A stretch of 64,000 nt of DNA from Achromobacter sp. MYb9 (GTDB taxonomy: Bacteria > Pseudomonadota > Gammaproteobacteria > Burkholderiales > Burkholderiaceae_B). Under the pieces are notes generated by a model. The model was not told where the DNA came from and made no database searches. It was given only the letters and a program-made list of their open reading frames with translations. The DNA is taken from the NCBI RefSeq assembly GCF_002975275.1, contig NZ_PCOQ01000011.1:124001-188000 (forward strand). Direction: 5' to 3'. A program made the position numbers and the translations under genes. Within the stretch, counting starts at the first letter, position 1. Every line of letters starts with the position of its first letter. Shown one piece after another: positions 43,790-51,929 of this stretch.

Positions 43790-44581
43790 TCAAGCGCTCT
43801 TGCGAGCGGCCATCACGCCGCCGTCCACATCCCACGTGGCGCCGGTAACCCAAGATGCTTTGTCCGAAAGCAAGAAGATGATCGCTTCGGCGACATCACG
43901 CGGCGTTCCGTTGCGACCTAGCGGATGGAAGTTATTGAAGTCCTTCAATGCCCCATCCAGCTTGTCGGTGGGAATGAATCGTTCGAAAATTCGCGTCTCG
44001 ACAATGGCAGGGCTCACCGAGTTGACACGGATGTTGTGTTCCGCCAGCTCCGCAGCTACGTGCGTGGTAAGCGCGTCCAGACCCCGCTTGGCCATCGAAT
44101 AGGCTGATGCAGGAATTGACTGGACGGCCTGCCTGGCCGCAACGGCGGTCACATTGACGAACGAGCCGGGCTGGTTGCGGGCAACCAGCGACGCTGCCAC
44201 TTGGCGCGTAATGAAAAACAGCGAACGATTCAGATCAAGAAAGCTGTCATAGTCGGCCGGCGAATGCTCGAGGAACGCCTTCGGGTAGTAAATCCCGGCG
44301 GAGTTCACCAGCAGATCAATGTCGGCGTGCTCCGTCTCCAATTTCTGGATGAGCGCTTTGACGCTTTCGAAATCGGAGAGGTTTGCCGTCAATGCCGCAG
44401 CCTTGCCTTCACCGGTGATCGCCTCAAGCTTCTGACGCGCCTCCTCCGCCTTTTCAGGACGGCTGCCGACGAGCACAACCGCTCCACCTTGCTCAGCAAC
44501 CATGCGAGCGGCTTCGAACCCGATTCCGCTCGTCCCACCTACCGCCAGAAGCTTGCGGCCCATAAATTGTTTGGTGTCCAT
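43790..44581 (-). CDS. short-chain dehydrogenase/reductase
   Basis: The 263-residue SDR has the cofactor motif [13 protein letters not shown] near the N-terminus, [12 protein letters not shown] in place of NNAG, a catalytic serine in [11 protein letters not shown], and the catalytic Y-x3-K in [13 protein letters not shown], followed by [16 protein letters not shown]. It reduces a carbonyl or oxidises an alcohol with NAD(P)H. It heads the second TetR module, with an operator 25 bases before its start at 44581. A role in disposal of reactive carbonyls would fit with OYE, OsmC and AhpD-like partners but is inferred. Confidence 0.92.
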   Translation of the reverse strand: MDTKQFMGRKLLAVGGTSGIGFEAARMVAEQGGAVVLVGSRPEKAEEARQKLEAITGEGKAAALTANLSDFESVKALIQKLETEHADIDLLVNSAGIYYPKAFLEHSPADYDSFLDLNRSLFFITRQVAASLVARNQPGSFVNVTAVAARQAVQSIPASAYSMAKRGLDALTTHVAAELAEHNIRVNSVSPAIVETRIFERFIPTDKLDGALKDFNNFHPLGRNGTPRDVAEAIIFLLSDKASWVTGATWDVDGGVMAARKSA

Positions 44582-44605
44582 ATGACTTCCTTTTAAGAAC
44601 ATTAC

Positions 44606-44625
44606 CCTACCAACTAGTAGGCAGG
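44606..44625. promoter_or_regulatory. putative TetR operator upstream of SDR gene
   Basis: CCTACC-N8-GGCAGG, whose centre AACTAGTA matches that of 42743-42762 in the first five bases. It would control the SDR, AhpD-like and tetR genes together. Confidence 0.75.
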
Positions 44626-44833
44626 TTAGTGTGGCATATTGCTCTTGTCAACCACTATCGCCGAGAGTGGCAGAACTGCTCGGTACGCGACGTGATGTTG
44701 ATGTTCTTAACGCATCTCCACATGCGTCTGGCGCAACGCTTCACGATGTGAATTGAACATTGGACGCCAAGAAAGCACGCCTTCTATCCTGCAAGCATCC
44801 CTTCAAGCCCACCTTTGAGTGAAGCATCCAAAC

Positions 44834-45727
44834 ATGACTTTCTCCGCGCATGGCATCTACACCGCACTTGTCACCCCGCTTACGAAAGCGGACACGTTTG
44901 ACGAGCCGGCCTTCCGCAAGCTCATCGACTTCCAGATCGAGTCCGGCATTTCAGGTTTGCTCGTCGTCGGAGGCGCTGGCGAGTATGTGAGCCTTACGCC
45001 GTCGGAACGCAAGCAAGTTGTTGAAGTTGCTGTAGAGCATGTGAAGGGGCGCGTTCCCGTGATCGTGGGTGCCCTGTCGCCCGGAACGCGGGAGGTGCAA
45101 GAGGTAGTCCGCCACGCGGCTGACGCAGGCGCTGACGCGGCCCTTGTTTTGCCCCCCTACTACGTCAAAACCACCGCGGAGGGCATTTTTGAACATTTCT
45201 CACGCGTAGCGGACACCGCTCCGATCTCGATCGTTGCCTATAACAATCCCGGCAGGACAGGCGTCAATCTGGATATCCCCGTGCTTGAGAAAATCGCGAC
45301 CCTTTCCTCGGTGGTGGCGTTGAAAGAGTGCGAACGCGACTTGGCCGTCGTCGCAGCAAAGATCCGCGCTTTGGGCCAAAGGATGGATGTGCTTTCCGGG
45401 GACGATGACCTCGGATTCCCGACGTTCCTGCTTGGCAGCCCGGGCGGCATCTTCATGTCGTCCAATATCATCCCGGCCGAGCATGTTGAACTGTTCAAAA
45501 CAGTGGCGCAGGAAAACGTGACGCACGCTCGCAGCATTCATTACGCAATTCTCCCGCTGATCGAGGCGCTTTACACCGCTAACCACCCTGCGCCGTTGAA
45601 AGACGCCATGGCGCTGATCGGGCATCCCGTCGGGCCGGCTAGATCGCCGTTGCAAGGAGCGTCGGCCGAAACGCTAGATCGCGTTGCGGCAGCCCTGGAG
45701 CATATCTCTGCCAGTATTCACGCCTAG
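44834..45727 (+). CDS. DapA-family class I aldolase (dihydrodipicolinate synthase/N-acetylneuraminate lyase superfamily)
   Basis: The 297-residue TIM-barrel enzyme has GIYTALVTPLTKADTFDEPAFRKLIDFQI, VVGGAGEYVSLTPSERKQVVE, the tyrosine segment VAYNNPGRTGVNL and the Schiff-base lysine in VVALKECERDL. It therefore uses pyruvate or another keto acid through a lysine imine. The T-T pair that activates the tyrosine in true DapA (GTTGE) reads GGAGE here, so it is more likely a catabolic aldolase or dehydratase than the lysine-biosynthetic enzyme. A LysR gene follows on the same strand. The start at 44834 or a GTG at 44819 may be used. Confidence 0.9.
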   Translation: MTFSAHGIYTALVTPLTKADTFDEPAFRKLIDFQIESGISGLLVVGGAGEYVSLTPSERKQVVEVAVEHVKGRVPVIVGALSPGTREVQEVVRHAADAGADAALVLPPYYVKTTAEGIFEHFSRVADTAPISIVAYNNPGRTGVNLDIPVLEKIATLSSVVALKECERDLAVVAAKIRALGQRMDVLSGDDDLGFPTFLLGSPGGIFMSSNIIPAEHVELFKTVAQENVTHARSIHYAILPLIEALYTANHPAPLKDAMALIGHPVGPARSPLQGASAETLDRVAAALEHISASIHA

Positions 45728-45838
45728 GTCCATCAGGGCAGACGCTGCCATTCCTGGTTAGGCAGCGCTACAATTGCGCGGTCGCTGTGACGGAATCTTC
45801 GCCGCAGTGCCGCGCTGCCCTTGCCCAGGAGCTTTACC

Positions 45839-46744
45839 GTGGACACCAGATGGCTTCAAGACTTTCTCGTGCTGGCTGAAGTCAAGAGCTTCACAAAAGC
45901 TGCCGATATCCGAAATCTATCGCAGGCCGCTTTCAGTAGGCGCATCCAGGCAATTGAGCAATGGCTCGGTACACAGTTGATCGACCGAAATGCATTTCCC
46001 ACCGCTCTGACTGCGGCGGGTGAGCGATTTCGCGAGACCGCGACGGACGTTGTCAACAGGCTTGCTGCATCGCGCTCGCAGCTTCGATCCAGCCCTGACC
46101 GCAACCATGTGCGAATAGCGTTGCCCCATGCACTGGCGACTACCCGCCTACATGAGTGGTGGAAGACCTGGTCAAATGAGCATGACCTGAGCTGCAGCCT
46201 TGAACTGGGCAATATCCACGACACCGTGTCATCGCTTACCAGCGGATCTGCCGATCTGCTCGTCTGTTTCGAACACGCGGAACTCCCCATACGATTGCGT
46301 GAAGATCGCTACGAGAAACTCCATCTTGGCACCGAGCGCGTGAAGCCCTACGCGTCGCCTCTTGAAGTCGATGCCGGTCGCATCGCCTTCCCCGGCGATG
46401 ACGATCTACCTGTGCCCCTGCTCACCTATTCACCCACCACCCTGTTTTCCCGCGTGGTGGAGATCGCGAAACGGGACAATCCTTCGGTCACCGGTTACTC
46501 GGTCTTCGAGTCGGAGTCCTCAGACGTGCTTGGCGACCTTGCTTCAAGCGGATATGGCGTTGTTTGGCTTGCCGACAGCTCATTTCGGCAGGGCCGTGAA
46601 TGGAACCTCGTGCCGGTTGGAGAAGGAAGATGGGACGTGCAGATATCCATCAATGCCTATAAAGCGCGAGACACTCGCCGGCCTGGACTTGAAGAACTTT
46701 GGAACGCGATTCGGAACTCAAGCGCCGTAACCGCTCAAGGCTGA
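45839..46744 (+). CDS. LysR-family regulator (HypT/YjiE-like)
   Basis: The 301-residue regulator starts at GTG with GGAG upstream. Its DNA-binding domain reads TRWLQDFLVLAEVKSFTKAADIRNLSQAAFSRRIQAIEQWLGTQLIDR. The A-x-SQAAFSRRIQ-LE-W-G recognition region is of the HypT (YjiE) type, a group that includes hypochlorite-responsive and catabolic regulators. The effector domain is less typical. Its stop overlaps the stop of the convergent tetR gene by 10 bases. It probably controls the DapA-family gene just upstream. Confidence 0.9.
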   Translation: MDTRWLQDFLVLAEVKSFTKAADIRNLSQAAFSRRIQAIEQWLGTQLIDRNAFPTALTAAGERFRETATDVVNRLAASRSQLRSSPDRNHVRIALPHALATTRLHEWWKTWSNEHDLSCSLELGNIHDTVSSLTSGSADLLVCFEHAELPIRLREDRYEKLHLGTERVKPYASPLEVDAGRIAFPGDDDLPVPLLTYSPTTLFSRVVEIAKRDNPSVTGYSVFESESSDVLGDLASSGYGVVWLADSSFRQGREWNLVPVGEGRWDVQISINAYKARDTRRPGLEELWNAIRNSSAVTAQG

Positions 46745-47331
46745 CTGCGGCTGCTGACGGCGGCCAAGATGGACTCGAACGTCTCGTTCGTTTGCCGTAT
46801 GGAAGATGTTGACGTCGGGTCGATCCACAGATAGCTGTAGTAGTACATGCCTAACAACGCCTTGAGCCGAAAACGGGAATATGGAACGAAGACGCCAGTC
46901 TTCTCACCCTCAATTAGGGTTTCCTTCCAGATCCTCTCGTAGGCGGCATGTAGGGCGAGCACTCCTTGGCGCCGGTCATCCGCCAGGGAAATTGTCTCGC
47001 GAAAGCACACGGCAAGTTCGTCTCGATGCGCACCGATTACCGAAATAAGCTCACTCCCCAAGCGACGCAAGCGCATTGTGGGATCGGACTCCTCTGCTTT
47101 GGAGACCTTTGCCAGATGCAGCAATTTCGTCATGTACTGACGGCAGATCTCTTCCAGCAGATCATCTTTGCTAGGGAAGTAGTGATAGAAGGCCCCCCGA
47201 CTCAGGTCAAGGGCGGCGCATAACTCATTCATCCCAACCGCGTGGAATCCCCGCTTTGCGTACAGGGCAGCAGCGCCCTTGAGGATGCGGTCGCGATTAG
47301 CAGGAAGCTCCTCGGTTTTTTTGCTAGCCAC
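46735..47331 (-). CDS. TetR-family regulator, copy 3 (unrelated type)
   Basis: The 198-residue protein has a TetR helix-turn-helix (NRDRILKGAAALYAKRGFHAVGMNELCAALDLSRGAFYHYFPSKDDLLEEI) and a helical ligand domain with CFRETISLADDRRQGVL. It differs clearly from the other two TetR proteins. It is divergent from the sulfite dehydrogenase gene, and the perfect palindrome CCGACCGATCGGTCGG between them is the common operator type of this regulator group, so it likely controls itself and the sulfite-oxidising genes. Confidence 0.92.
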   Translation of the reverse strand: MASKKTEELPANRDRILKGAAALYAKRGFHAVGMNELCAALDLSRGAFYHYFPSKDDLLEEICRQYMTKLLHLAKVSKAEESDPTMRLRRLGSELISVIGAHRDELAVCFRETISLADDRRQGVLALHAAYERIWKETLIEGEKTGVFVPYSRFRLKALLGMYYYSYLWIDPTSTSSIRQTNETFESILAAVSSRSQP

Positions 47332-47430
47332 TGCCTATTCATTCCATTTGACGTGAGAAAGGTCCAGCAATTGTATCTCCCGCAGTACTAGGCTCCCTTT
47401 CCAATTCCCTGTATGCTCGTCAAAAACAGA

Positions 47431-47446
47431 CCGACCGATCGGTCGG
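47431..47446. promoter_or_regulatory. TetR operator in the sulfite dehydrogenase promoter region
   Basis: CCGACCGATCGGTCGG is a perfect 16-bp palindrome, 100 bases before tetR copy 3 and 53 bases before the sulfite dehydrogenase start. Such ACCGACCGNNCGGTCGGT elements are widespread TetR targets. Confidence 0.8.
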
Positions 47447-47498
47447 CCACACCGAAGCAACTATGGCCGTTGCACCACGGCACTACTGGGGAGGAAGC

Positions 47499-48818
47499 AT
47501 GGACGGTTCAGAAGAAGGGAAAACGAACGCAGTTAAGCCGTTTGTTGGCAAGGCGGATGGCCGACGGCAGTTCCTGACCAGGGGCACCGCCATAGCAACC
47601 TCTTTGGCAACGCTAGGCCTAGCGGACTCCGGCTTTGCACAAACAGCAGCCTCAGTCCCGACAGCCCCCGCCAACGACAACCTGCCGCCCAATGTGCCGA
47701 AATGGACAAAGTCGCTGGGCGCACCGACTGCAACGCCGTACGGCGTACCGTCAAAATTCGAAACCAAGGCAATAAGAAACTTGTATCCCGGGCTGAAAGA
47801 GCCGATGTCCGCTTACAGCACTACGCCTTTGCAGGAGTTGGACGGCATCATCACTCCTAACGGTCTGTTCTATGAGCGGCATCATGCCGGCGTGCCAGAA
47901 ATTGATCCGCAACAGCATCGTCTGATGATTCACGGTCTGGTTAAGAACCCCATGGTCTTTGACATGGCGGAACTGCGGCAGTTTCCTAGTGAAAGCCACA
48001 TCTACTTTTTGGAATGCTCCGGCAATCCCAGTTTTCTTCCGCCGTACGGAAAAACTGCGGCCGAAGTTACTGGTCTAGTGAGCTGTGCACAATGGACTGG
48101 CGTACGTCTGAAAACGCTGCTTGATCACGCTGGGCTAGATCCCAAGGCGAAGTGGATCGTGGCGGAAGGCGCCGACGGGGCCGGCATGACAAGAAGCATT
48201 CCCATAGAGAAATGCCTGGACGATGTCCTCGTGGCCTTCAGCCAAAACGGCGAACGGTTGCGGCCTGAACAGGGCTACCCGATAAGACTGTTCGTCCCAG
48301 GCTTTGAGGGAAACATGAGTATCAAATGGCTCAGGCGCCTGCATGTCACCGATCAGCCCGGCCACACCCGGGAAGAAACGGCCAAATACACGGACCTGAT
48401 GGCTGATGGGCGAGCGCGTGAGTTTTCCTTCGTCATGGAGTGCAAATCCATCATCACGTTCCCTTCCGGCACACAACGGTTGACACGCAAAGGTACGCAC
48501 GAAATGCGCGGCATCGCCTGGAGCGGCCGCGGAAAAATTACTGGTGTGGATGTCTCGATCGACGGTGGCGATAGCTGGTCCCCCGCCATCTTGCAAGAAC
48601 CCGTCCTTTCCAAGGCGTTAACTTCGTTTCGAGCGCCCTTCGACTGGGATGGAAAGGAACTGATGCTGATGAGCAGGGCAATCGACGAGACTGGCTATGT
48701 ACAGCCGACTTTGGCTCAACTCATCGCGGTGCGAGGAAAGTTCTCCTTCTACCACAACAATGCAGTACAACCCTGGCGCGTATCGGCAAGCGGGGAGGTC
48801 ACAAATGGCCGCGCATAA
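47499..48818 (+). CDS. soxC: sulfite dehydrogenase molybdenum subunit, SoxC/SorA-like
   Basis: The 439-residue protein has a twin-arginine leader (GRRQFLTRGTAIATSLATLG, R22-R23), then a sulfite-oxidase molybdopterin fold with the Mo-binding cysteine in YFLECSGNPSFLPP, the C-terminal dimerisation domain with MECKSIITFPSGTQRL and SGRGKITGVDVSIDGGDSW. It oxidises sulfite to sulfate in the periplasm and passes electrons to the cytochrome c encoded next, whose start overlaps its stop. The length and leader fit SoxC better than the shorter SorA. No SoxXYZAB genes are here, so it most likely serves to detoxify sulfite released from organic sulfonates. Confidence 0.93.
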   Translation: MDGSEEGKTNAVKPFVGKADGRRQFLTRGTAIATSLATLGLADSGFAQTAASVPTAPANDNLPPNVPKWTKSLGAPTATPYGVPSKFETKAIRNLYPGLKEPMSAYSTTPLQELDGIITPNGLFYERHHAGVPEIDPQQHRLMIHGLVKNPMVFDMAELRQFPSESHIYFLECSGNPSFLPPYGKTAAEVTGLVSCAQWTGVRLKTLLDHAGLDPKAKWIVAEGADGAGMTRSIPIEKCLDDVLVAFSQNGERLRPEQGYPIRLFVPGFEGNMSIKWLRRLHVTDQPGHTREETAKYTDLMADGRAREFSFVMECKSIITFPSGTQRLTRKGTHEMRGIAWSGRGKITGVDVSIDGGDSWSPAILQEPVLSKALTSFRAPFDWDGKELMLMSRAIDETGYVQPTLAQLIAVRGKFSFYHNNAVQPWRVSASGEVTNGRA

Positions 48819-49380
48819 GGCAATCACAAGCGTCGTCGCCCTTTGTGCAGGCGCGCTGATCGCGCCGGCTCTTGGACAGGTCGGTCTAGAAGGCCTGGGT
48901 CGACACCTTACCAAAGAAGAACTTGCAGGTTGGAACATCGACATCCTGCCCGATGGCACGGGGTTGCCCCCGGGCCAAGGAACGGTCCTTCAAGGCCAAA
49001 CCGTATACCAGGCGCAATGCCTGGCGTGCCATGGGGCGAATCTCGAAGGAGGCCTCGGGCCGGCTTTAGCCGGCGGCGTCGGCAGTTTGACGACCGACAA
49101 GCCGCTTAAAACGATCGGCAGCTATTGGCCGTACTCCACCACACTGTTCGACTACATCCGCCGCGCCATGCCGTTCCAGGCGCCTCAATCTCTTTCGAAT
49201 GAAGACGTATACAGCGTCACAGCATATCTGCTGCACAAGAACGATATCCTCCCCGCGACGGCAACCCTGGGCGCCGACAACCTGGCCAGCATCAAGATGC
49301 CTAACCGCGGCAATTTCTATGTCGACGACCGCCCAGACGTCAAAGTGGACAGATGCATGAAGGACTGCCTTTCCAAGTAG
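48805..49380 (+). CDS. cytochrome c partner of the sulfite dehydrogenase
   Basis: The 191-residue protein has a signal peptide (MAAHKAITSVVALCAGALIAPALG) and one heme site, QAQCLACHGANLEGGLGPALAGG, with a methionine ligand probably in RAMPFQAPQSL. It matches the c-type cytochromes that accompany SoxC/SorA-like proteins. A C-terminal cysteine pair (CMKDC) may form a disulfide. GGAGG precedes the start, which overlaps the dehydrogenase stop by 14 bases. It would pass electrons to the respiratory chain. Confidence 0.92.
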   Translation: MAAHKAITSVVALCAGALIAPALGQVGLEGLGRHLTKEELAGWNIDILPDGTGLPPGQGTVLQGQTVYQAQCLACHGANLEGGLGPALAGGVGSLTTDKPLKTIGSYWPYSTTLFDYIRRAMPFQAPQSLSNEDVYSVTAYLLHKNDILPATATLGADNLASIKMPNRGNFYVDDRPDVKVDRCMKDCLSK

Positions 49381-49446
49381 CACCGCCACCATTGCATCAC
49401 ACGACGCATCATTTGCACCCGACACCCAGTCAAGAGGATTGCCACA

Positions 49447-50685
49447 GTGAGTATCAACGCCGCCATGTCAGCAAGGGAATTTCAGAACGTAGTTGAGGAA
49501 TACGATTTTGATGAGGTCGTCGACCGCAAGAATAGCAACTCGATGAAGTGGGGAGGGATGCAGCAATTCTTGTCTGAGGATGAAGCCAGGGCGCAACCGC
49601 TGCCTACGTGGGTTGCCGATTCAGACTTCAAGGCGCCCAGACCCGTGCTGGATGCCCTGCACCAGGCAGTTGAACATGGCGTGTTCGGCTACCCCAACGG
49701 CGCCCCTAGGTCATATCTGGAGGCAGTCATCAACTGGCAGGGTAAACGTTTTGGTTGGAATGTGGACGCGGAATGGATCGTGCAAACGCCGGGCATCATT
49801 ACCTCTATAAAAATCGCCATCCAGGCATTTTCCGCTCCCGGCGATTCGGTACTTATCCAGCCGCCGGTCTACGCGCATTTTCATGACGATGTTCTGCTTA
49901 ACGGACGCAAGCTCGCCTACGCCCCGCTGACCCGCTCGGAATCGGGATACGTGTTCGATAAGAGAGTGTTTGAAGACGCCATCCAGGACAATACGAAGAT
50001 CTTCATCCTGAGCAATCCACACAACCCCACTGGGAACGTGTGGAGCAAAGCCGATCTGCATACGATGGGAGAGATATGTTTGCGCCGCGGCGTGCTGGTG
50101 ATTGCCGACGAAATACACCAGGACTTGATCATGAATCCGGCGAAGTCACACACGCCGTTTGCGTCCCTGTGCCCGGGCTTTGCCGAACGCAGCATCACCT
50201 GCACCGCGCCAAGCAAAACGTTCAACCTTCCAGGCCTGCAGAGCGCCAATCTGTTCATACCGAATGCCAAGCTGCGTGATGAGTTCATCAGGCAATACGA
50301 TCGCAATATGTTCCCGCTGGTCAACACGCTTGGCATGGTTGCCGCGGAAGCGGCCTATACGCACGGCGGACCGTGGCTGGAACAGATGCTCGCATACGTC
50401 AGGGGCAACCAGCTGCACTTTGCGCATCGGATCAACAGCTCAACTTCGAAGATCAGGGTACTGCCCGCGGATTCGCTATACCTGGCGTGGATGGATTGCC
50501 GCGGAACAGGCATGTCCGCCGAAGCTTTGAACAGATACTTGCTGATCAACGCGAGGCTATGGCTGGACAAGGGGCAAAAATTCGGCGTTGAAGGGCATGG
50601 CTATATGCGTGTCAACCTTGGCTGTCCACGATCAACTGTCGACGACGCAGTCGAACGCTTGTTGTCAGCCTTAGATAGCCTCTAA
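49447..50685 (+). CDS. MalY/PatB-family C-S beta-lyase (aminotransferase fold), copy 2
   Basis: The 412-residue PLP enzyme starts with GTG and parallels the copy at 38369-39565 throughout: EYDFDEVVDRKNSNSMKW, LPTWVADSDFKAP, ILSNPHNPTGNVWSKADL, VLVIADEIHQDLIM and the lysine in TAPSKTFNLPGLQSAN. It follows the cytochrome c gene by 66 bases on the same strand, so it is probably expressed together with the sulfite-oxidising genes. A C-S lyase beside a sulfite dehydrogenase suggests a sulfur amino acid or its oxidised form as substrate, but the product sulfur species cannot be told from sequence. Confidence 0.92.
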   Translation: MSINAAMSAREFQNVVEEYDFDEVVDRKNSNSMKWGGMQQFLSEDEARAQPLPTWVADSDFKAPRPVLDALHQAVEHGVFGYPNGAPRSYLEAVINWQGKRFGWNVDAEWIVQTPGIITSIKIAIQAFSAPGDSVLIQPPVYAHFHDDVLLNGRKLAYAPLTRSESGYVFDKRVFEDAIQDNTKIFILSNPHNPTGNVWSKADLHTMGEICLRRGVLVIADEIHQDLIMNPAKSHTPFASLCPGFAERSITCTAPSKTFNLPGLQSANLFIPNAKLRDEFIRQYDRNMFPLVNTLGMVAAEAAYTHGGPWLEQMLAYVRGNQLHFAHRINSSTSKIRVLPADSLYLAWMDCRGTGMSAEALNRYLLINARLWLDKGQKFGVEGHGYMRVNLGCPRSTVDDAVERLLSALDSL

Positions 50686-50700
50686 GTGCTTTGGACAGAG

Positions 50701-51852
50701 TCACAACGGGGCGAGCCTGAGGTTTGCGCGGGATAGGTCCGAGATCTTTTTGCACCCCATCAGTTTCATACCGCGTTCAATTTCATTACGAAGCACGCCA
50801 AGGGCACGCTCCACGCCCGCCTGCCCGGCAGCCGCCAAGGGGAAGAGGTAATACCGTCCGATTCCGACGGCCTTGGCCCCCATGGACAGGGCTTTCAGCA
50901 CGTGCGTACCTCGCTGAATTCCGCCATCCATCATGATGTCGATTTCGCCTCCGACCGCATCCAAGATCTCTGCGAGTTGGTCGAACGCCGTGCGCGATCC
51001 ATCCAGCTGCCGCCCCCCGTGGTTGGACAAAATTATCCCGGTACAACCGATATCCACGGCACGCCTAGCATCAGCGGCGGACATGATTCCTTTGAGGCAA
51101 AAAGGCCCTGCCCATTCAGTCACCATATCCGCGACGTCATCCCATGTCATTGAAGGATCCAGCATGTCGGTAAAGTAGCGGCCGATGGACATTGCGCCCT
51201 TGCCCATGTCGACATGGCCATCCAACTGCGGCAAGCGAAAGCGTTCATGAAGCAGGTGGTTCATGGCCCAGGCGGGTTTTGCGGCGAATTGCGAAATGCC
51301 GGCCAAGTTCAGCTTGAAGGGTATGGAGAAGCCGGTGCGCAGGTCGCGCTCGCGGTTGCCGCCCGTAATACTGTCCACCGTCAGCATCATGACGTTAACG
51401 CCAGCCTCTTTTGCCCGTAACATCATTGCCCGATTTAGCGTGCGGTCTTTGTGGAAATAGAACTGGTACACCTGGGGACCACTATGGCGCTTCCGAATTT
51501 CTTCAAGACTCGCCGTTCCCAGCGAGGAAACGCCGAACATGGTTCCAAACTTTGAAGCGGCAGCGGCGACGGCGAACTCGCCGGTGTGGTGGAACAAACG
51601 TTGCAACGCGGTCGGCGAGCAATACACCGGCATGTCGATTGACTGGCCCATGATTTGGACCGACAGATCCACATCCCTCACGCCACGGAGAACGTTGGGG
51701 ACCAAGTCAAAGCGATCGAAGGACGTACTGTTTTGGCGCAACGTAGCCTCGTCGTCTGCCCCTCCGTCGATGTAGTTGAAAATCGGGCCGGGTAGGCGAC
51801 GCTGGGCCAGCGTCCGGAAGTCGTGATAGTTGTGGCAATGCTTCAAACGCAT
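50701..51852 (-). CDS. FMN-dependent alpha-hydroxyacid oxidase/dehydrogenase, copy 2
   Basis: The 383-residue TIM-barrel flavoprotein has FNYIDGGADDEATLRQN, MPVYCSPTALQRLFH, the lysine in FCLKGIMSAADARRA, the catalytic stretch [13 protein letters not shown] and IMMDGGIQRGTHVLKALSMGA. It belongs to the LldD/glycolate oxidase family and oxidises a 2-hydroxyacid such as lactate or glycolate. It is transcribed behind the AldA-like gene (51930-53366), whose product would be such a hydroxyacid. It is only distantly similar to the copy at 26775-28019. The start at 51852 is preferred; 51873 is possible. Confidence 0.92.
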   Translation of the reverse strand: MRLKHCHNYHDFRTLAQRRLPGPIFNYIDGGADDEATLRQNSTSFDRFDLVPNVLRGVRDVDLSVQIMGQSIDMPVYCSPTALQRLFHHTGEFAVAAAASKFGTMFGVSSLGTASLEEIRKRHSGPQVYQFYFHKDRTLNRAMMLRAKEAGVNVMMLTVDSITGGNRERDLRTGFSIPFKLNLAGISQFAAKPAWAMNHLLHERFRLPQLDGHVDMGKGAMSIGRYFTDMLDPSMTWDDVADMVTEWAGPFCLKGIMSAADARRAVDIGCTGIILSNHGGRQLDGSRTAFDQLAEILDAVGGEIDIMMDGGIQRGTHVLKALSMGAKAVGIGRYYLFPLAAAGQAGVERALGVLRNEIERGMKLMGCKKISDLSRANLRLAPL

Positions 51853-51929
51853 CGTTGTTTTCCAAGAGAGCATGCGCGGCCGCGCTCACCCGCAGCCGCG
51901 CACATATCGACAATTTGCAATCACCGCGT

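Noticed and set aside
47499-49380. A complete Sox thiosulfate oxidation system
   Set aside because: Only the SoxC-like and cytochrome genes are here; SoxXYZAB are absent, so sulfite oxidation alone is supported.
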